Assembly (NCBI GenBank): GCA_030430565.1 | Contig: JAUIKS010000002.1 | Location: 1 to 64,000, forward strand | Direction: 5' to 3' | From: Polyangia bacterium | GTDB taxonomy: Bacteria > Myxococcota_A > Polyangia > Nannocystales > Nannocystaceae | DNA: 64,000 bases | Shown here: positions 1-10,931 of the stretch, piece after piece | How the letters are laid out: each line of letters starts with the position of its first letter | Numbering within the stretch: position 1 is the stretch's first letter | Notes under the pieces: generated by a model | Databases searched by the model: none | The model's input: the letters and a program-made list of their open reading frames with translations, nothing else | Told to the model about the DNA's origin: nothing | Made by a program: the position numbers and the translations under genes

Positions 1-93
1 CGCCAGCGTCGTCACTCGACCATCGGCTACGCTACGCCGGTCGAGTTCGAGGACCGCTACTACGCGGCCCTCCCGCGCGCACAAGTGTCGTAA
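1..93 (+). mobile_element. 3' end of an IS3-family transposase (OrfB), partial
   Basis: The frame is open from the window edge to a TAA at 91-93. It reads RRHSTIGYATPVEFE near its end, the usual last motif of the rve-type integrase domain of IS3-family transposases. Only the last 30 residues are inside the window. The bases just after the stop resemble the conserved right terminal repeat of such elements. The family is clear, but the subgroup cannot be told from this fragment. Confidence 0.85.
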
Positions 94-96
94 CCA

Positions 97-124
97 GGCT
101 GTCCACTATTTCGGGGGAAGCCCA
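97..124 (+). repeat. Probable right terminal inverted repeat of the IS3-type element
   Basis: The stretch around 99-119 (gtccactatttcgggggaag) lies directly after the transposase stop. It resembles the GTCCACT..CGGGGGAAG termini of IS3-family elements. The left end is outside the window, so the exact boundary and any target duplication cannot be checked here. Confidence 0.6.
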
Positions 125-454
125 CTAGGGGCGCCGCACCGACGTCTCGTCATCACCGACGAACACCACACCTGGCAGGTGCTCGAGCAGATGCCCTACC
201 AAGTCAGGAACCTCGACGCGTGCGACCGTTTGAAACGACCCGTCGGGCTCGTCACGCGAGGCGAGCCCGACCTCCATCGTCTGTGCCCAGGTCGGCTTGA
301 AGCGCGTTGACACGCGCTGTACCCCGCTGAGGCACAGCGTCAGCAGCGCTCCGTCCTCGAGGACAATCTCGAGTATCACGTCTTGCGCTGTTTCAAGCGG
401 CCTACGTCGCGGTTTACGGGATCCGGGTTCGGGTTCGCGCAGCGGGCCGTCCAT
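125..454 (-). CDS. Hypothetical protein, possibly cut at its 3' end by the IS element
   Basis: This 109-residue ORF has no recognised family. It is acidic and hydrophobic in its middle (DVILEIVLEDGALLTLCL), like a small beta-rich domain, and then reads EVPDLVGHLLEHLPGVVFV. It starts at ATG 452-454, beside an AT-rich stretch (about 462-480) that is unusual in this GC-rich DNA and may hold a promoter. Its stop codon falls at 125-127, immediately beside the IS3-type terminus, so the natural C-terminus may have been lost to the insertion. No clear Shine-Dalgarno sequence is visible. It may not be expressed. Confidence 0.45.
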   Translation of the reverse strand: MDGPLREPEPGSRKPRRRPLETAQDVILEIVLEDGALLTLCLSGVQRVSTRFKPTWAQTMEVGLASRDEPDGSFQTVARVEVPDLVGHLLEHLPGVVFVGDDETSVRRP

Positions 455-461
455 TCTGAGA

Positions 462-740
462 ATGGTAATATATTATAGATACGTTTCAAGAGAAGAAGGT
501 CGTCATTTTGAAACGGATCGCACCCGGTGCTACGGTCGCGGCGTGAGCGGAAACGCGTGGCAAACCTCTATCCGTTTCGTCCACGACCCGCGCGACCGTG
601 TCGACGCGCTCATGGAGGTCATGCGTTCCGAGGAGCGCTTCCGTCACGTCCGCGTCACTCGCAGCCTGATCATCCAGATGGCGGTCGATCGTGGGCTCGC
701 CGCGTTCGAGAAAGAGTACGGGCTCGAGGCTGACGAATAA
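462..740 (+). CDS. Small protein with a ribbon-helix-helix-like C-terminus
   Basis: The supported part begins at ATG 462 or GTG 543 and ends at 740; the frame upstream is low complexity and looks spurious. Near the C-terminus it reads RVTRSLIIQMAVDRGLAAFEKEYGLE, here split as RVTRSLIIQMAVDRG and LAAFEKEYGLE. That pattern (R-x-T-R-S, a hydrophobic helix, then a GL..LE helix) resembles short CopG/Arc-type DNA-binding proteins. It could be an antitoxin or small regulator, but no toxin gene is adjacent. The start is uncertain. Confidence 0.5.
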   Translation: MVIYYRYVSREEGRHFETDRTRCYGRGVSGNAWQTSIRFVHDPRDRVDALMEVMRSEERFRHVRVTRSLIIQMAVDRGLAAFEKEYGLEADE

Positions 741-1454
741 TCAGTGAAGCTGGGGCGCTCGCCCGCAGCACCGTTTGTGCTTCTTCCCGCTCCCGCACGG
801 GCATGGAGCATTCCGCCCAACCTTGGGTTTTGACTCGCCAGCGGGAGCCTGACCGCCGAGCTCGACGCGGGGCGTCTGGTTCCAAATCGTCATCAGCAGC
901 GTCACGAACCGCTGTAGCGCGCTGGAGGTCAGCGGCTTAGGCAACGTGTTGAGCACCGATCGAACGACGGCGGTCGGGTTCCGCGACTCGACGACAAGTC
1001 GCCGAAGATCTGCGGGCGTCATCGAGCTGCCAAGTAGACTCAAGGCGCGCGTCAACAGTTCGTCATCTTCGTTCGGACCGCGCGCCCTCGGGCTCGGCAC
1101 AGGCACTCGCTGCTTCTGGACGAAGGTGTCGAGCTGGACCGGATCCATTGCCCCGTTTGCCCACAGCGTGCCTTCCCACTCGTAGATCAGATACTCATCG
1201 CTCTTGCAAACAGAGCAGAACGCCAGGATCGCGTCATCGACCTGCTTGAGCACCCATAACAAGCCAGGACAGGCCGCTCCACGAGGACGGCGCCGGCACG
1301 CGATCAACGTCTCGCGCGCCTCGCCTCGTGCCAGCGGTCCCCCGTACTCAATGCACTGTGCCACGCGAATGACCTTGTTGCGCAGCCTGGCGTCGTGCTC
1401 GTGGAATGAGCCGTCCTCGTTGAGCCAGTGCCAGGGGTTGATGACCTGAGTCAT
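741..1454 (-). CDS. SEC-C motif-containing protein
   Basis: This 237-residue protein ends in a SEC-C zinc motif ([17 protein letters not shown], about residues 215-233), the small metal-binding domain first seen at the C-terminus of SecA and common in stand-alone proteins of unknown role. The N-terminal part begins [17 protein letters not shown] and carries further Cys residues ([23 protein letters not shown]), perhaps a second metal site. The start at 1454 was chosen because coding character appears from there; the frame upstream to 1631 looks like unrelated DNA. The stop touches the preceding plus-strand gene tail to tail. No function can be assigned beyond metal binding. Confidence 0.7.
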   Translation of the reverse strand: MTQVINPWHWLNEDGSFHEHDARLRNKVIRVAQCIEYGGPLARGEARETLIACRRRPRGAACPGLLWVLKQVDDAILAFCSVCKSDEYLIYEWEGTLWANGAMDPVQLDTFVQKQRVPVPSPRARGPNEDDELLTRALSLLGSSMTPADLRRLVVESRNPTAVVRSVLNTLPKPLTSSALQRFVTLLMTIWNQTPRVELGGQAPAGESKPKVGRNAPCPCGSGKKHKRCCGRAPQLH

Positions 1455-1790
1455 GGATACGGATCGATGCACATCCCTGATACCAAACTCAAGGTCCACG
1501 AAGCGAGGGGGCAGCTGACTGGAGTCGCGTAACCCGACATACACTCTCGGCGCACTACGGGCGGCGGGCCAGTTTTGACCATGCTGCCGGCGATCATGGT
1601 CTTCGAGCGGGAGGCGAATCGCGCCCGCCAAGTCGGTCTAGCAATACCCGTGCCAGCGGTCTGTCTGCTCACTTGTGAGAGGACCCAAAAGACATGTTCA
1701 ACGCAACCTGTCCATTAGGTGTCGCCCACGCGTCGCCCCAAAAAATTGAAAAAGTTGGGTCATGCTGGGTTTTGCCTGGGCAAAGAGACA
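1455..1790. other. Non-coding stretch without a recognised gene
   Basis: Short open frames exist on both strands, but none shows a recognisable motif, start signal or convincing codon use. It may be decayed mobile DNA, because it lies between the SEC-C gene and the tRNA-like fold in a region already marked by an IS remnant. Confidence 0.5.
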
Positions 1791-1902
1791 GGCGCGAGAG
1801 GGAGCGAACCTGCTGTAATTCCAGCGCTTTTGTGTGCAAGTCCCCGAGATCCTTGGGTTCGAGGAATGCGCTGGGTGAGTGGTTCGACCCCTGTCGCGCC
1901 CA
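1791..1902 (+). other. tRNA-like folded element (possible tRNA remnant or attachment site)
   Basis: A perfect 7-bp outer stem, GGCGCGA (1791-1797) with TCGCGCC (1894-1900), is followed by CA as in a tRNA 3' end. Inside is a perfect 7-bp stem, CCAGCGC (1821-1827) with GCGCTGG (1868-1874), enclosing a 40-base loop that itself holds TCCT/AGGA (1850-1853/1862-1865). GTTCGA, the usual T-loop sequence, occurs at 1882-1887. A normal 5-bp T stem cannot be drawn and the anticodon-like loop is far too long, so this is not an ordinary functional tRNA. It could be an intron-bearing or decayed tRNA, or the att site of an island. Confidence 0.4.
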
Positions 1903-2025
1903 TGCCGAATTCGCCGTTTAGGACCCCCTAGACGGCGTTTTTCATGATCGGGACGAATCTCCCGCCACTCTCCCGCCACGCGGACTTCGCGTGGCCCGGC
2001 CGACCGGCCGGTTGCTCTTCGGTTC

Positions 2026-2712
2026 TCACCCACACTGCAAGTGGACCAACGCCGATACCGCCGCGCCGCGGAGCAACGCGATCGGCTGGTTTTGCAGCTT
2101 CCACCAGATGTCGTTGCCTAGCGAGCGATTGAGGCTGCTGTCCATCCGTTGGAAATTCCACGGGTGGTTCGCGCCGCCCTTGCTTTTGGGCCATATGTGA
2201 TCCGCGTCGACCCCTTTTAGATCGTAGCCTCTCGATCTCCAGTACTTGCGGATCTGAGTGTTGTTCATTCGCCCGTCGCAGAGTGAGCGACCGGCCATAT
2301 CCGACGTAGCCGCTACCATGATCGTCACAGCTACGACCCGCCAGTACTTCGCGGCGCTGCGCTGCGCCTCGGCGGCCCTTTGATACTCCTCGCTCGCTGC
2401 CTCGAATCGCTTCGCTGCCTTGTTGAGCGCTCGTGTTGCGCGCTCGTAGTCTTGGTTCGCCTGCTTGAACAACGCCGCGATCCGTTGCACATCGGCGGTG
2501 AGCTTGGCGGCCTCGGCCTCGAGTCGATCGATCTCGCGGTCATCGTGTTCCGCGTTGCGCTCGAAGCGATCGAGCCGGGAGGTATTGTCTACCCGCGTCG
2601 CTGGGGATGCTGTATCTGGGGCGGGTCCCCGGTCACAAGATGCACTGAGGGCCAGCACCGCCGCGAGCGCGCACGCGACCGCGTTGGCGCTGAACGTCTT
2701 TGGATACACCAC
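2026..2712 (-). CDS. Predicted lipoprotein with coiled coil and C-terminal HNH nuclease domain
   Basis: This 228-residue protein has an N-terminal lipoprotein-type signal with the lipid-attachment Cys at about residue 26 (LSASC). A long alpha-helical, coiled-coil segment follows (about 45-120), then a short hydrophobic stretch (about 122-137), then an HNH-type motif. The catalytic His is in ADHIWPKSKGG (His172), and the Asn residues are Asn186 in WNFQ and Asn195 in SLNRS. HNH domains cut nucleic acids, so an exported, lipid-anchored copy would act outside the cytoplasm or be delivered to another cell. The start is GTG, 10 bases after the stop of the preceding lipoprotein gene, so the three genes from 4215 to 2026 look like one operon. 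No immunity gene is obvious downstream. Confidence 0.7.
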   Translation of the reverse strand: MVYPKTFSANAVACALAAVLALSASCDRGPAPDTASPATRVDNTSRLDRFERNAEHDDREIDRLEAEAAKLTADVQRIAALFKQANQDYERATRALNKAAKRFEAASEEYQRAAEAQRSAAKYWRVVAVTIMVAATSDMAGRSLCDGRMNNTQIRKYWRSRGYDLKGVDADHIWPKSKGGANHPWNFQRMDSSLNRSLGNDIWWKLQNQPIALLRGAAVSALVHLQCG

Positions 2713-2722
2713 GTGTCGGGTC

Positions 2723-3409
2723 TCAGTGCCGTGTCGTTGGGGACAGCGTCCCCGGCTCTCGGTTGCGTGGTCGCGGAGCGGTCGCTCCCTTGCCAGTGGG
2801 TCCTCCCGCCCGCGTTGTCCCGTTCCATGGGCAGTTCGGGATCCGATCGAGCCGGTGTTTGTTCACCATCTTGTACTCGATGTTGTTGAAGAGCTGGACG
2901 CAGTTTGGAGGACGCCCGCAGTGCGTGTTCGTGGATTTACCGGCCATGTGCCCGGCGCCGCAGCCCAGCAGCGTGGCAGGGGCCGCTGCGCCACCGGTGA
3001 TCAACGCGGCCCCGAGACCCGCGATACATCCGAACGCAGCGCCCTTCGCCGATGACGCGCTGTTTTTTGCGGCGCATGTTTCATACTCCGCCTGTCGCTG
3101 TACGCACCGGGATCGGAATCCGATAATTTCGGCCTTGATCAGCGCCCGCTTGGCGCTGCACCGATACATGTCCGTCTCCTTCTTCGCCACGTCCAGCGCG
3201 ACGTTCGCCTGCTCGATCTCGGCGTCGAGCGCGGTGAGCCGCTGCCTCCGCTCCGACTCTTCGCGCTCGAGGCGGCTGATTCGGTCCTCGATGTCGTGCA
3301 CGACGGCATCACCGGCCCCCGTCGGCGCAGCCGTCCCGTTGTCACCTCTCGTGGTCGCGCACGCGGAGAGCGCGATGAGAGCCAGCGTTCCTGCGCGGAG
3401 ACGTCTCAT
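2723..3409 (-). CDS. Lipoprotein with coiled coil and glycine-zipper-like segment
   Basis: This 228-residue protein has a clear lipobox, LSAC with Cys17. A charged coiled-coil region (about 37-80) and a Cys-containing middle follow. A Gly/Ala-rich hydrophobic segment (about 118-155, AAFGCIAGLGAALITGG) resembles the glycine-zipper segments of envelope proteins that insert in or span membranes. The C-terminus is basic and Pro/Gly rich. Its start overlaps the stop of the upstream gene by four bases, and its stop lies 10 bases before the HNH lipoprotein, which implies coupled expression. The paired coiled coils suggest the two products may interact, but this is inference. Whether it is an accessory, a pore or an immunity partner cannot be told. 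Confidence 0.6.
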   Translation of the reverse strand: MRRLRAGTLALIALSACATTRGDNGTAAPTGAGDAVVHDIEDRISRLEREESERRQRLTALDAEIEQANVALDVAKKETDMYRCSAKRALIKAEIIGFRSRCVQRQAEYETCAAKNSASSAKGAAFGCIAGLGAALITGGAAAPATLLGCGAGHMAGKSTNTHCGRPPNCVQLFNNIEYKMVNKHRLDRIPNCPWNGTTRAGGPTGKGATAPRPRNREPGTLSPTTRH

Positions 3410-4215
3410 GGGTACGTTCCGCCATAACCCTCGATCGGATTGATCGTCAACTCAATGTAGAAGTCGCCGCTCGAGTCCGTCCCCGCCCAGAATCCGTCGT
3501 GGAGCACCTCCTTCGGGATCGCGACGCATTCGTCGTCGCTGTCCATCCAGCACAGCGACGTGATAAAGTCGTCATAAAACGCGTCAGCCTCCCAGAAGGC
3601 AAGCCGGAAGCTCTGCAGCGAGTCGTACTCAAGCGGCTCATCAGGCCACTCCCCCGGGCAGATGTCCTCGGACGAGGTTTGTTGATTAACTTCATCCATA
3701 TAATAGTCATAGTACATCTCGGCCGAGCCCCATCCATCGACACAGTCGGGGGGATCAAATCGGTCGACGGTTACCCAGAAGTAGTACCAGTCGGTATCGC
3801 CGCAGATACCATCCACGCAGACCTCGGTGTCCAGGCAGTCATCGGAGTCTTGACACGACTCCGTTCCCGTACTCCCGCCGGTGCCGTCGGTATCCCCGGG
3901 TTTCCCAGTATCGGAGTCCGAGTCCGACCCCCCGGTCATGCTCCCGGTCGTAGATTCTCCGCCAGGATCCACGCAGACCTCAGCCTCGCAGACCAGCCCC
4001 GCGAGACAGAGATCCCCATCGACACATGCGCAGCCTTCGTGCCCTGGGTTGCACTCTCCGCCGGATGTCTCTCCGTTTGTCGAGTCCGAGTCTGAGTCCA
4101 TCGACGAGCTGTCAGTGACGGCGGTCTCGCCGGCGCCCTCGTCACAACCGGCGACGAGTGTCACCGCTACTATCAATGTCGTCGCTACGCTGAGCCTCTT
4201 CATGACGCTTTGCAT
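3406..4215 (-). CDS. Cys-rich lipoprotein with Ser/Asp/Gly-rich linker
   Basis: The chosen start at 4215 gives a product of about 269 residues with a good signal peptide and lipobox (LVAGC, Cys24). The message reads AAGGA about seven bases before this ATG; an upstream in-frame ATG at 4266 lacks such support. After the lipobox come a Ser/Asp/Thr/Gly-rich linker, a Cys-rich module (CNPGHEGCACVDGDLC), a second linker with repeated SDSD, another Cys cluster and an acidic, aromatic C-terminal domain (WYYFWVTVDRFDPPDC onward). This layout is typical of surface lipoproteins in myxobacteria. It is first in the operon that ends in the HNH lipoprotein. Function unknown. Confidence 0.7.
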   Translation of the reverse strand: MQSVMKRLSVATTLIVAVTLVAGCDEGAGETAVTDSSSMDSDSDSTNGETSGGECNPGHEGCACVDGDLCLAGLVCEAEVCVDPGGESTTGSMTGGSDSDSDTGKPGDTDGTGGSTGTESCQDSDDCLDTEVCVDGICGDTDWYYFWVTVDRFDPPDCVDGWGSAEMYYDYYMDEVNQQTSSEDICPGEWPDEPLEYDSLQSFRLAFWEADAFYDDFITSLCWMDSDDECVAIPKEVLHDGFWAGTDSSGDFYIELTINPIEGYGGTYP

Positions 4216-4250
4216 CTCCAATCCTTTGGTTCGAGTCGCCCGGACTATAG

Positions 4251-4934
4251 GGAACCGACGCATCATCAGCTAGCACCGGCGACGCTGCGCAAAACGATCG
4301 CGCCCTCCTGCTAAAACAGCGCGGACCGTTCTCGACTGGAACTCTGTCGACGCACTTTTCCGTGGGGCTTCGCGATCGGCCGGTCCACGAGGCGCTCGCG
4401 CCCGAGCTGCGACGGCGCTGGCGGCTCACCTCACGCACGCTGCGTCAGCTTGACGAAGATCCGCGCGGCGCGGACCCGGGCCTCGACGAGGTCACCAAAC
4501 TCGCGGTCTAGGAGTTCACCTACCGCTATTGGAGCGGAGATATCGGCGTATCAGCGACCCACCGGATCCTGAACACTCGCATCCTCGAGGCCCTGGGCCC
4601 GCTCGCGCGCGCCGGCGTTCGCGTCGACACGCCCGAGCGGTGGCAGGGCCTCGAGCGTCCGCTGATGGTGCTCGCGCACCCGCTCTCCGGGGTCGTGAAC
4701 CCCTCCGGCTTTGATCTCGCGACAGGCCGGCTGTGCGTGATGACGTCGCGCCACCGCGTCGGGCTCGTGATCGTCTCGAGGGATCACGTCGGCGGGACGC
4801 TCGCGGAGTTTCTGCCGAGCGCGACGCAGGCCGTGAGCAGGCCCGATGACGCCGGCCGAGGACACGCGCAGAACCTCGCGCTGTGGAGCGCGCTCGTTCG
4901 GGGCGGGCGCTCGGTCCACGCGTCGCGCTGCTGA
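4251..4934 (+). pseudogene. Decayed gene with an in-frame TAG stop and no start codon
   Basis: One reading frame is open from 4251 to TGA at 4932-4934 except for a single TAG at 4509-4511, and coding-like sequence continues in the same frame on both sides. Before the stop it reads HEALAPELRRRWRLTSRT; after it reads YRYWSGDIGVSATHRILN and further. No ATG lies before the TAG; the first in-frame ATG (4665) is in the middle of the coding-like region. The family is not recognised. The simplest reading is a truncated gene with one nonsense mutation. Confidence 0.5.
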
Positions 4935-5145
4935 TTTGAATCGAGCGACGCGGCGGGCGCTGCTCACGTATCAATGACGGGCTCGTGAGTCGTTATTATG
5001 CGTACGATCGTAGTATGTTGATTTGGGCGCCCGTATAGTGGGCACTTTACACGCCCCGTCTTGCAGACGTCCTCACGCAATTCATTAGCTCCCTCGAGAT
5101 CAAGAGCTGCGATCACGCGCAATCGTCGTGTATTTATAGCGCCCA

Positions 5146-6068
5146 ATGAACAATCGAGTTCTGATCACCGGCTCATCCGGCCTCGTGGGCAGCGCGCTTC
5201 GCCGCGCCCTGGAGGACAAGCAGCTCGAGGTCGTCGGCCTCGACGTTCGCGCGCGCGGCCGCGACGCGGGTGATATCCGCGACCTCGAGCGCGTGCGAGC
5301 CGGTGTCGAGGGCTGCGTCGGCGTCGTCCACCTCGCGGCGGTCTCCCGCGTCATCTGGGGAGAGCGTGATCCCGAGCTCTGCCAACAGACGAACATCGGC
5401 GGGCTTGAGAACCTCCTCCGCGCGGCTTTCGAACGCGCGAACAAGCCGTGGGTCATCTTCGCCAGCAGTCGAGAGGTATACGGTCAGCCCGCGCGGCTGC
5501 CCGCCGATGAAGACGCGCCGCTGCGACCCGTGAATACGTACGGGCGCACGAAGGTCGAGGGAGAGCGGCTGGTGGAGGCCGCTCGTCGCGACGGGCTGCG
5601 CGCGGCGACGATCCGCCTCTCCAACGTGTACGGGAGCGTCGACGATCACTCCGACCGCGTCGTGCCCGCCTTCGTGCGCGCGGCGGCCCTGGGGCTCCAG
5701 CTCCGCGTCGACGGGGCTGGCCACACCTTCGACTTCACCCACATCGACGACACGACGCGCGGGATCGTCGGCCTGATCGAGCTGCTGCGCGCCGGTCAAG
5801 ACGCGCCGCCGCCGATTCACTTCCTGACCGGCCAGCCGACGACGCTCGGACGGCTGGCGCGCGCGACCATCGCGCTCGCGGGCACCAGCGCCACGATCCG
5901 CGAGGCGCCCGCGCGCTCGTTTGACGTCGCGCGGTTCTATGGCTCCCCAGCGCGCGCCCGTTCGCTGCTGGGCTGGACTCCGCGCGTGTCGATCCGTGAG
6001 GGGCTCGCGCGGCTCATCGGGGACCTCCGCCAGACGCTCGACCTGAACCTCGAGGAGGTGAAGGCGTC

Positions 6069-6072
<4 letters not shown>
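5146..6072 (+). CDS. NAD(P)-dependent epimerase/dehydratase (extended SDR, sugar-nucleotide type)
   Basis: This 308-residue protein has the extended-SDR layout. It has an N-terminal Rossmann nucleotide site (TGSSGLVGS, residues 8-16), the HLAA segment (62-65), a catalytic Ser region (FASSREVYG) and the Tyr-x-x-x-Lys pair (YGRTK, Tyr132 and Lys136). In this family the enzyme oxidises and rebuilds a nucleotide-linked sugar at the C4 or nearby carbon; the exact substrate cannot be read from sequence. It is the first gene of the overlapping operon, and its last bases overlap the next start (ATGA). The 210 bases before it hold no gene and probably carry the operon promoter. Confidence 0.85.
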
Positions 6073-8419
<2,347 letters not shown>

Positions 8420-8420
<1 letters not shown>

Positions 8421-10009
8421 TGCCCACCACGCCCGCGACGAAGAACACCGGCGACCCCGCGCGCGCACAGCCACGCGCGCTCGATCACGGGCGCGCCGTG
8501 CCCTGGGCCGAGACCCGCGTCGCGGCGGCCGGGACTCACCATGACTACGCAGGCGCGCCGCTGTACGCGTCACGCTTTGACCAGGTGCTGAAGTTCCACG
8601 CCCCCGGGCTCGCGCCGGTCCGGCGCGGAGGCGAAGCCTGGCACATTCGAGTCGATGGCGCGCCGGCCTACGCCCGACGGTTCTCGCGGACGTTCGGGTT
8701 CTACGAGGGCGTCGCCGCGGTCGCGACTCGAGCCGGCTGGCGCCACATCCACCCCGACGGGCGCCCGCTCTACGGGGCGCGGTACGCCTGGTGCGGCAAC
8801 TTCCAGGGCGGGAGGTGCCCCGCGCGGCTCGCTGATGGTCGGTATCTCCATATCGACCGGCTGGGCGCGCCGGCGTACACGAGCCGCTGGCGCTACGCGG
8901 GTGACTTCCGCGACGGCCTCGGCGTCGTCCAGCGCGAGGATGGGCGCTCGACGCATATCAACCCCGTCGGCGAGGTGGTCCACGGGCGGTGGTTCGTCGA
9001 GCTCGACGTGTTCCACAAGGGCTTCGCGCGGGCCCGCGACGAGCTCGGCTGGACGCACGTCGATCTCGAGGGACAGCCGATCTACGCGCGGCGCTTCGCC
9101 GCCGTCGAGCCGTTCTACAACGGTCAGGCGCGCGTCGAGCGGATCGACGGCGGCCTCGAGGTGATCGACGAGTCGGGTCAGCGCCTCGTCGAGCTGCGCC
9201 CCGCGCTCCCCGGCGCGCGGCTCGTCGGCGCGCAGCTCGGGCGCTGGCGTGTCGGCCCCGAGCTGCACCGCGGCGGCCGCGGGGCGATCTACGAGGCTGG
9301 GCCGGGGGCTGTTCTTAAGAGCAGCTCGGACGTGGGCGCGTGGGCCCGCGAGCGCGGCATCCTCGAGGCGCTCGCCGGGGACGGCGCGCCGCTGCTGCTC
9401 GACGCCTTCACGCGCGCGGGCACCGGCTACCTCGCGCTCGAGCGCGTCGAGGGCGAAGCGCTCGGGGGACGCAATCGAACGCGGCCGCGCCCGGTCGCGA
9501 GGGCGCTCGCGATCCTCACGCGCTTGACCCAGACGGTGGGTCGAGTCCATCGGCTCGGCTGGCTTCACACCGATCTCCACCCCGAGAACGTGCTCGTGCG
9601 GGCCGATGACGGCGACGTCGTGCTGCTCGATCCCGCCGACGCGGTTCGTGTTGATCACGCCGGGCGCTGGTCGGGCGAGGTCCACTGGGGGCGCTGGGAA
9701 TTCGTGCCGCCTGAGCAATTTGAGGGGTTCACCACGCTCGACGCGAGCGCCGACACCTTCGCGCTCGTCGGGCTGCTCGTGTATCTCGTCTGTGGGCGTG
9801 GACCGTTTCGTGTCGATGTGCCCGCGCTGCGCCCCCGCGGTTGGCCCGCGGTCCGTGCGGCGTTTCAGCGCGCGCGGGCGCGTCCCGACTTGACCGCGGT
9901 GCCGACGACCCTCCGCCCGCTGGTCGAGCGTGGCCTCCAGCTCGATCCCGCCGCGCGGTACACCACGACCGAGGGGCTGCTCGAGGCGATCGGAGGACGT
10001 GTTGCCTGA
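8420..10009 (+). CDS. WG-repeat protein fused to a Hanks-like protein or sugar kinase domain
   Basis: The ATG at 8420 shares a base with the previous stop (TGATG). The product has 529 residues. Residues about 30-290 are a series of WG-like repeats, each of the form HID..G.P.Y..RF followed by F..G.A.V..DG. Residues about 295-525 are a kinase-like fold: VLK as the likely ATP lysine, HTDLHPENVL near 382 with the catalytic Asp and metal-binding Asn, and VPPEQFEG in place of APE. The DFG triplet is replaced by DPA (LLDPADA), as in some kinases acting on small molecules or lipopolysaccharide. Substrate unknown. The same repeat type appears in the next gene. Confidence 0.75.
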
Positions 10010-10931
10010 CATCTTTCGCGATCACGATGGGCGCTACCATCACGTCGACGCCGAGGGCGCGCCGATGTACCCCGCCCGATATCGCGCGGTCAGCGAGTAC
10101 GCCGGCGGGCTCGCGGTCGCCCACCGGCTCGACGGCGCCGTCACGCTGATCGACCCAGCGGGCCGCGAGCTTGATCTCCAGGGTCGACGCTTCGCCTGGA
10201 TCTTGCCGCCGTCCGGCGGCTTCGCGCTGGCGCAGACGATCGACGGTCGACATGGCCGAATCGACGCGCGCGGCAGGTTCCACGCGAACGACGAAGATCC
10301 CGAGTGGCTCGCGCGCCGCGAGATCGTTCGCGTCGCGCGGCTGATCTACGAGCGCGGCTACAACGTCTCGATCGACGGCAACATCAGCGTTCGGCTCTCG
10401 GCGCGCGAGCTGTTGATGACGCCCTCGGGACAGCACAACGGGTTTCTCCGACCCGAGGATCTCGTGGTCGTCGACCCCGCGGGCGCGCTGATCCGAGGGA
10501 CCGGGCGCCCGACCTCGGAGTACCGGCTGCACACGGCCCTCTACCGCCGGCTGCCGCGCATCCGCTGCGTGATCCACGTGCACTCCCCGTTCGCCGTGGC
10601 CGCGAGCCTCGCGGGGATCGATCTCGCCAAGACGTGGATCACGGTCGCGCCTGTCCCAACGACCCAGTACGCGCGGATCTCCTCGGCCGAGAGCCCGAGG
10701 GTCCTCGAGCCCTTCATGGACGACTACAACTGGGCGATCTTGCCGCGCCACGGCACGGTCGCGTGGGCTGACAGCCTGTGGAGCGCGTTCCTCCGCGTCG
10801 AGGGGCTCGAGCACTGCGCCAAGATCCTGCTCAGCGCCCGCGCGGCGGGTCCGATCGAGCCGCTGCCCGAGCATCGCCGACTCGAGCTCCTCACGTTCTG
10901 GGGGCTCGAGCATCTCGAGGTGCCCGAGTGA
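10002..10931 (+). CDS. WG-repeat segment fused to a class II aldolase/adducin domain
   Basis: The start is TTG 10002 (or GTG 9999). GGAGG at 9992-9996 lies five bases before the TTG but only two before the GTG, so TTG is preferred. The 309-residue product begins with about 90 residues of WG-like repeat (HVDAEGAPMYPARY). A class II aldolase domain follows: NVSIDGNISVRL, TPSG, the zinc-site HVHSP (about 192) and a late RHG (about 248). Members cleave or epimerise sugar phosphates such as fuculose 1-phosphate. Here the expected product is a modified sugar precursor, by inference. It overlaps both neighbours. Confidence 0.75.
   Translation: MPDIFRDHDGRYHHVDAEGAPMYPARYRAVSEYAGGLAVAHRLDGAVTLIDPAGRELDLQGRRFAWILPPSGGFALAQTIDGRHGRIDARGRFHANDEDPEWLARREIVRVARLIYERGYNVSIDGNISVRLSARELLMTPSGQHNGFLRPEDLVVVDPAGALIRGTGRPTSEYRLHTALYRRLPRIRCVIHVHSPFAVAASLAGIDLAKTWITVAPVPTTQYARISSAESPRVLEPFMDDYNWAILPRHGTVAWADSLWSAFLRVEGLEHCAKILLSARAAGPIEPLPEHRRLELLTFWGLEHLEVPE

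Noticed and set aside
1791..1902. Standard tRNA or tmRNA
   Set aside because: The T stem is imperfect, the loop is too long, and no tmRNA tag region is present; kept only as a tRNA-like element.
1928..2194. Possible immunity gene after the HNH lipoprotein
   Set aside because: The frame overlaps the HNH gene in another phase and has shadow-like composition.
4509..4511. TAG as a recoded codon (pyrrolysine-like)
   Set aside because: There is no start codon upstream and no sign of recoding machinery; a nonsense mutation is simpler.
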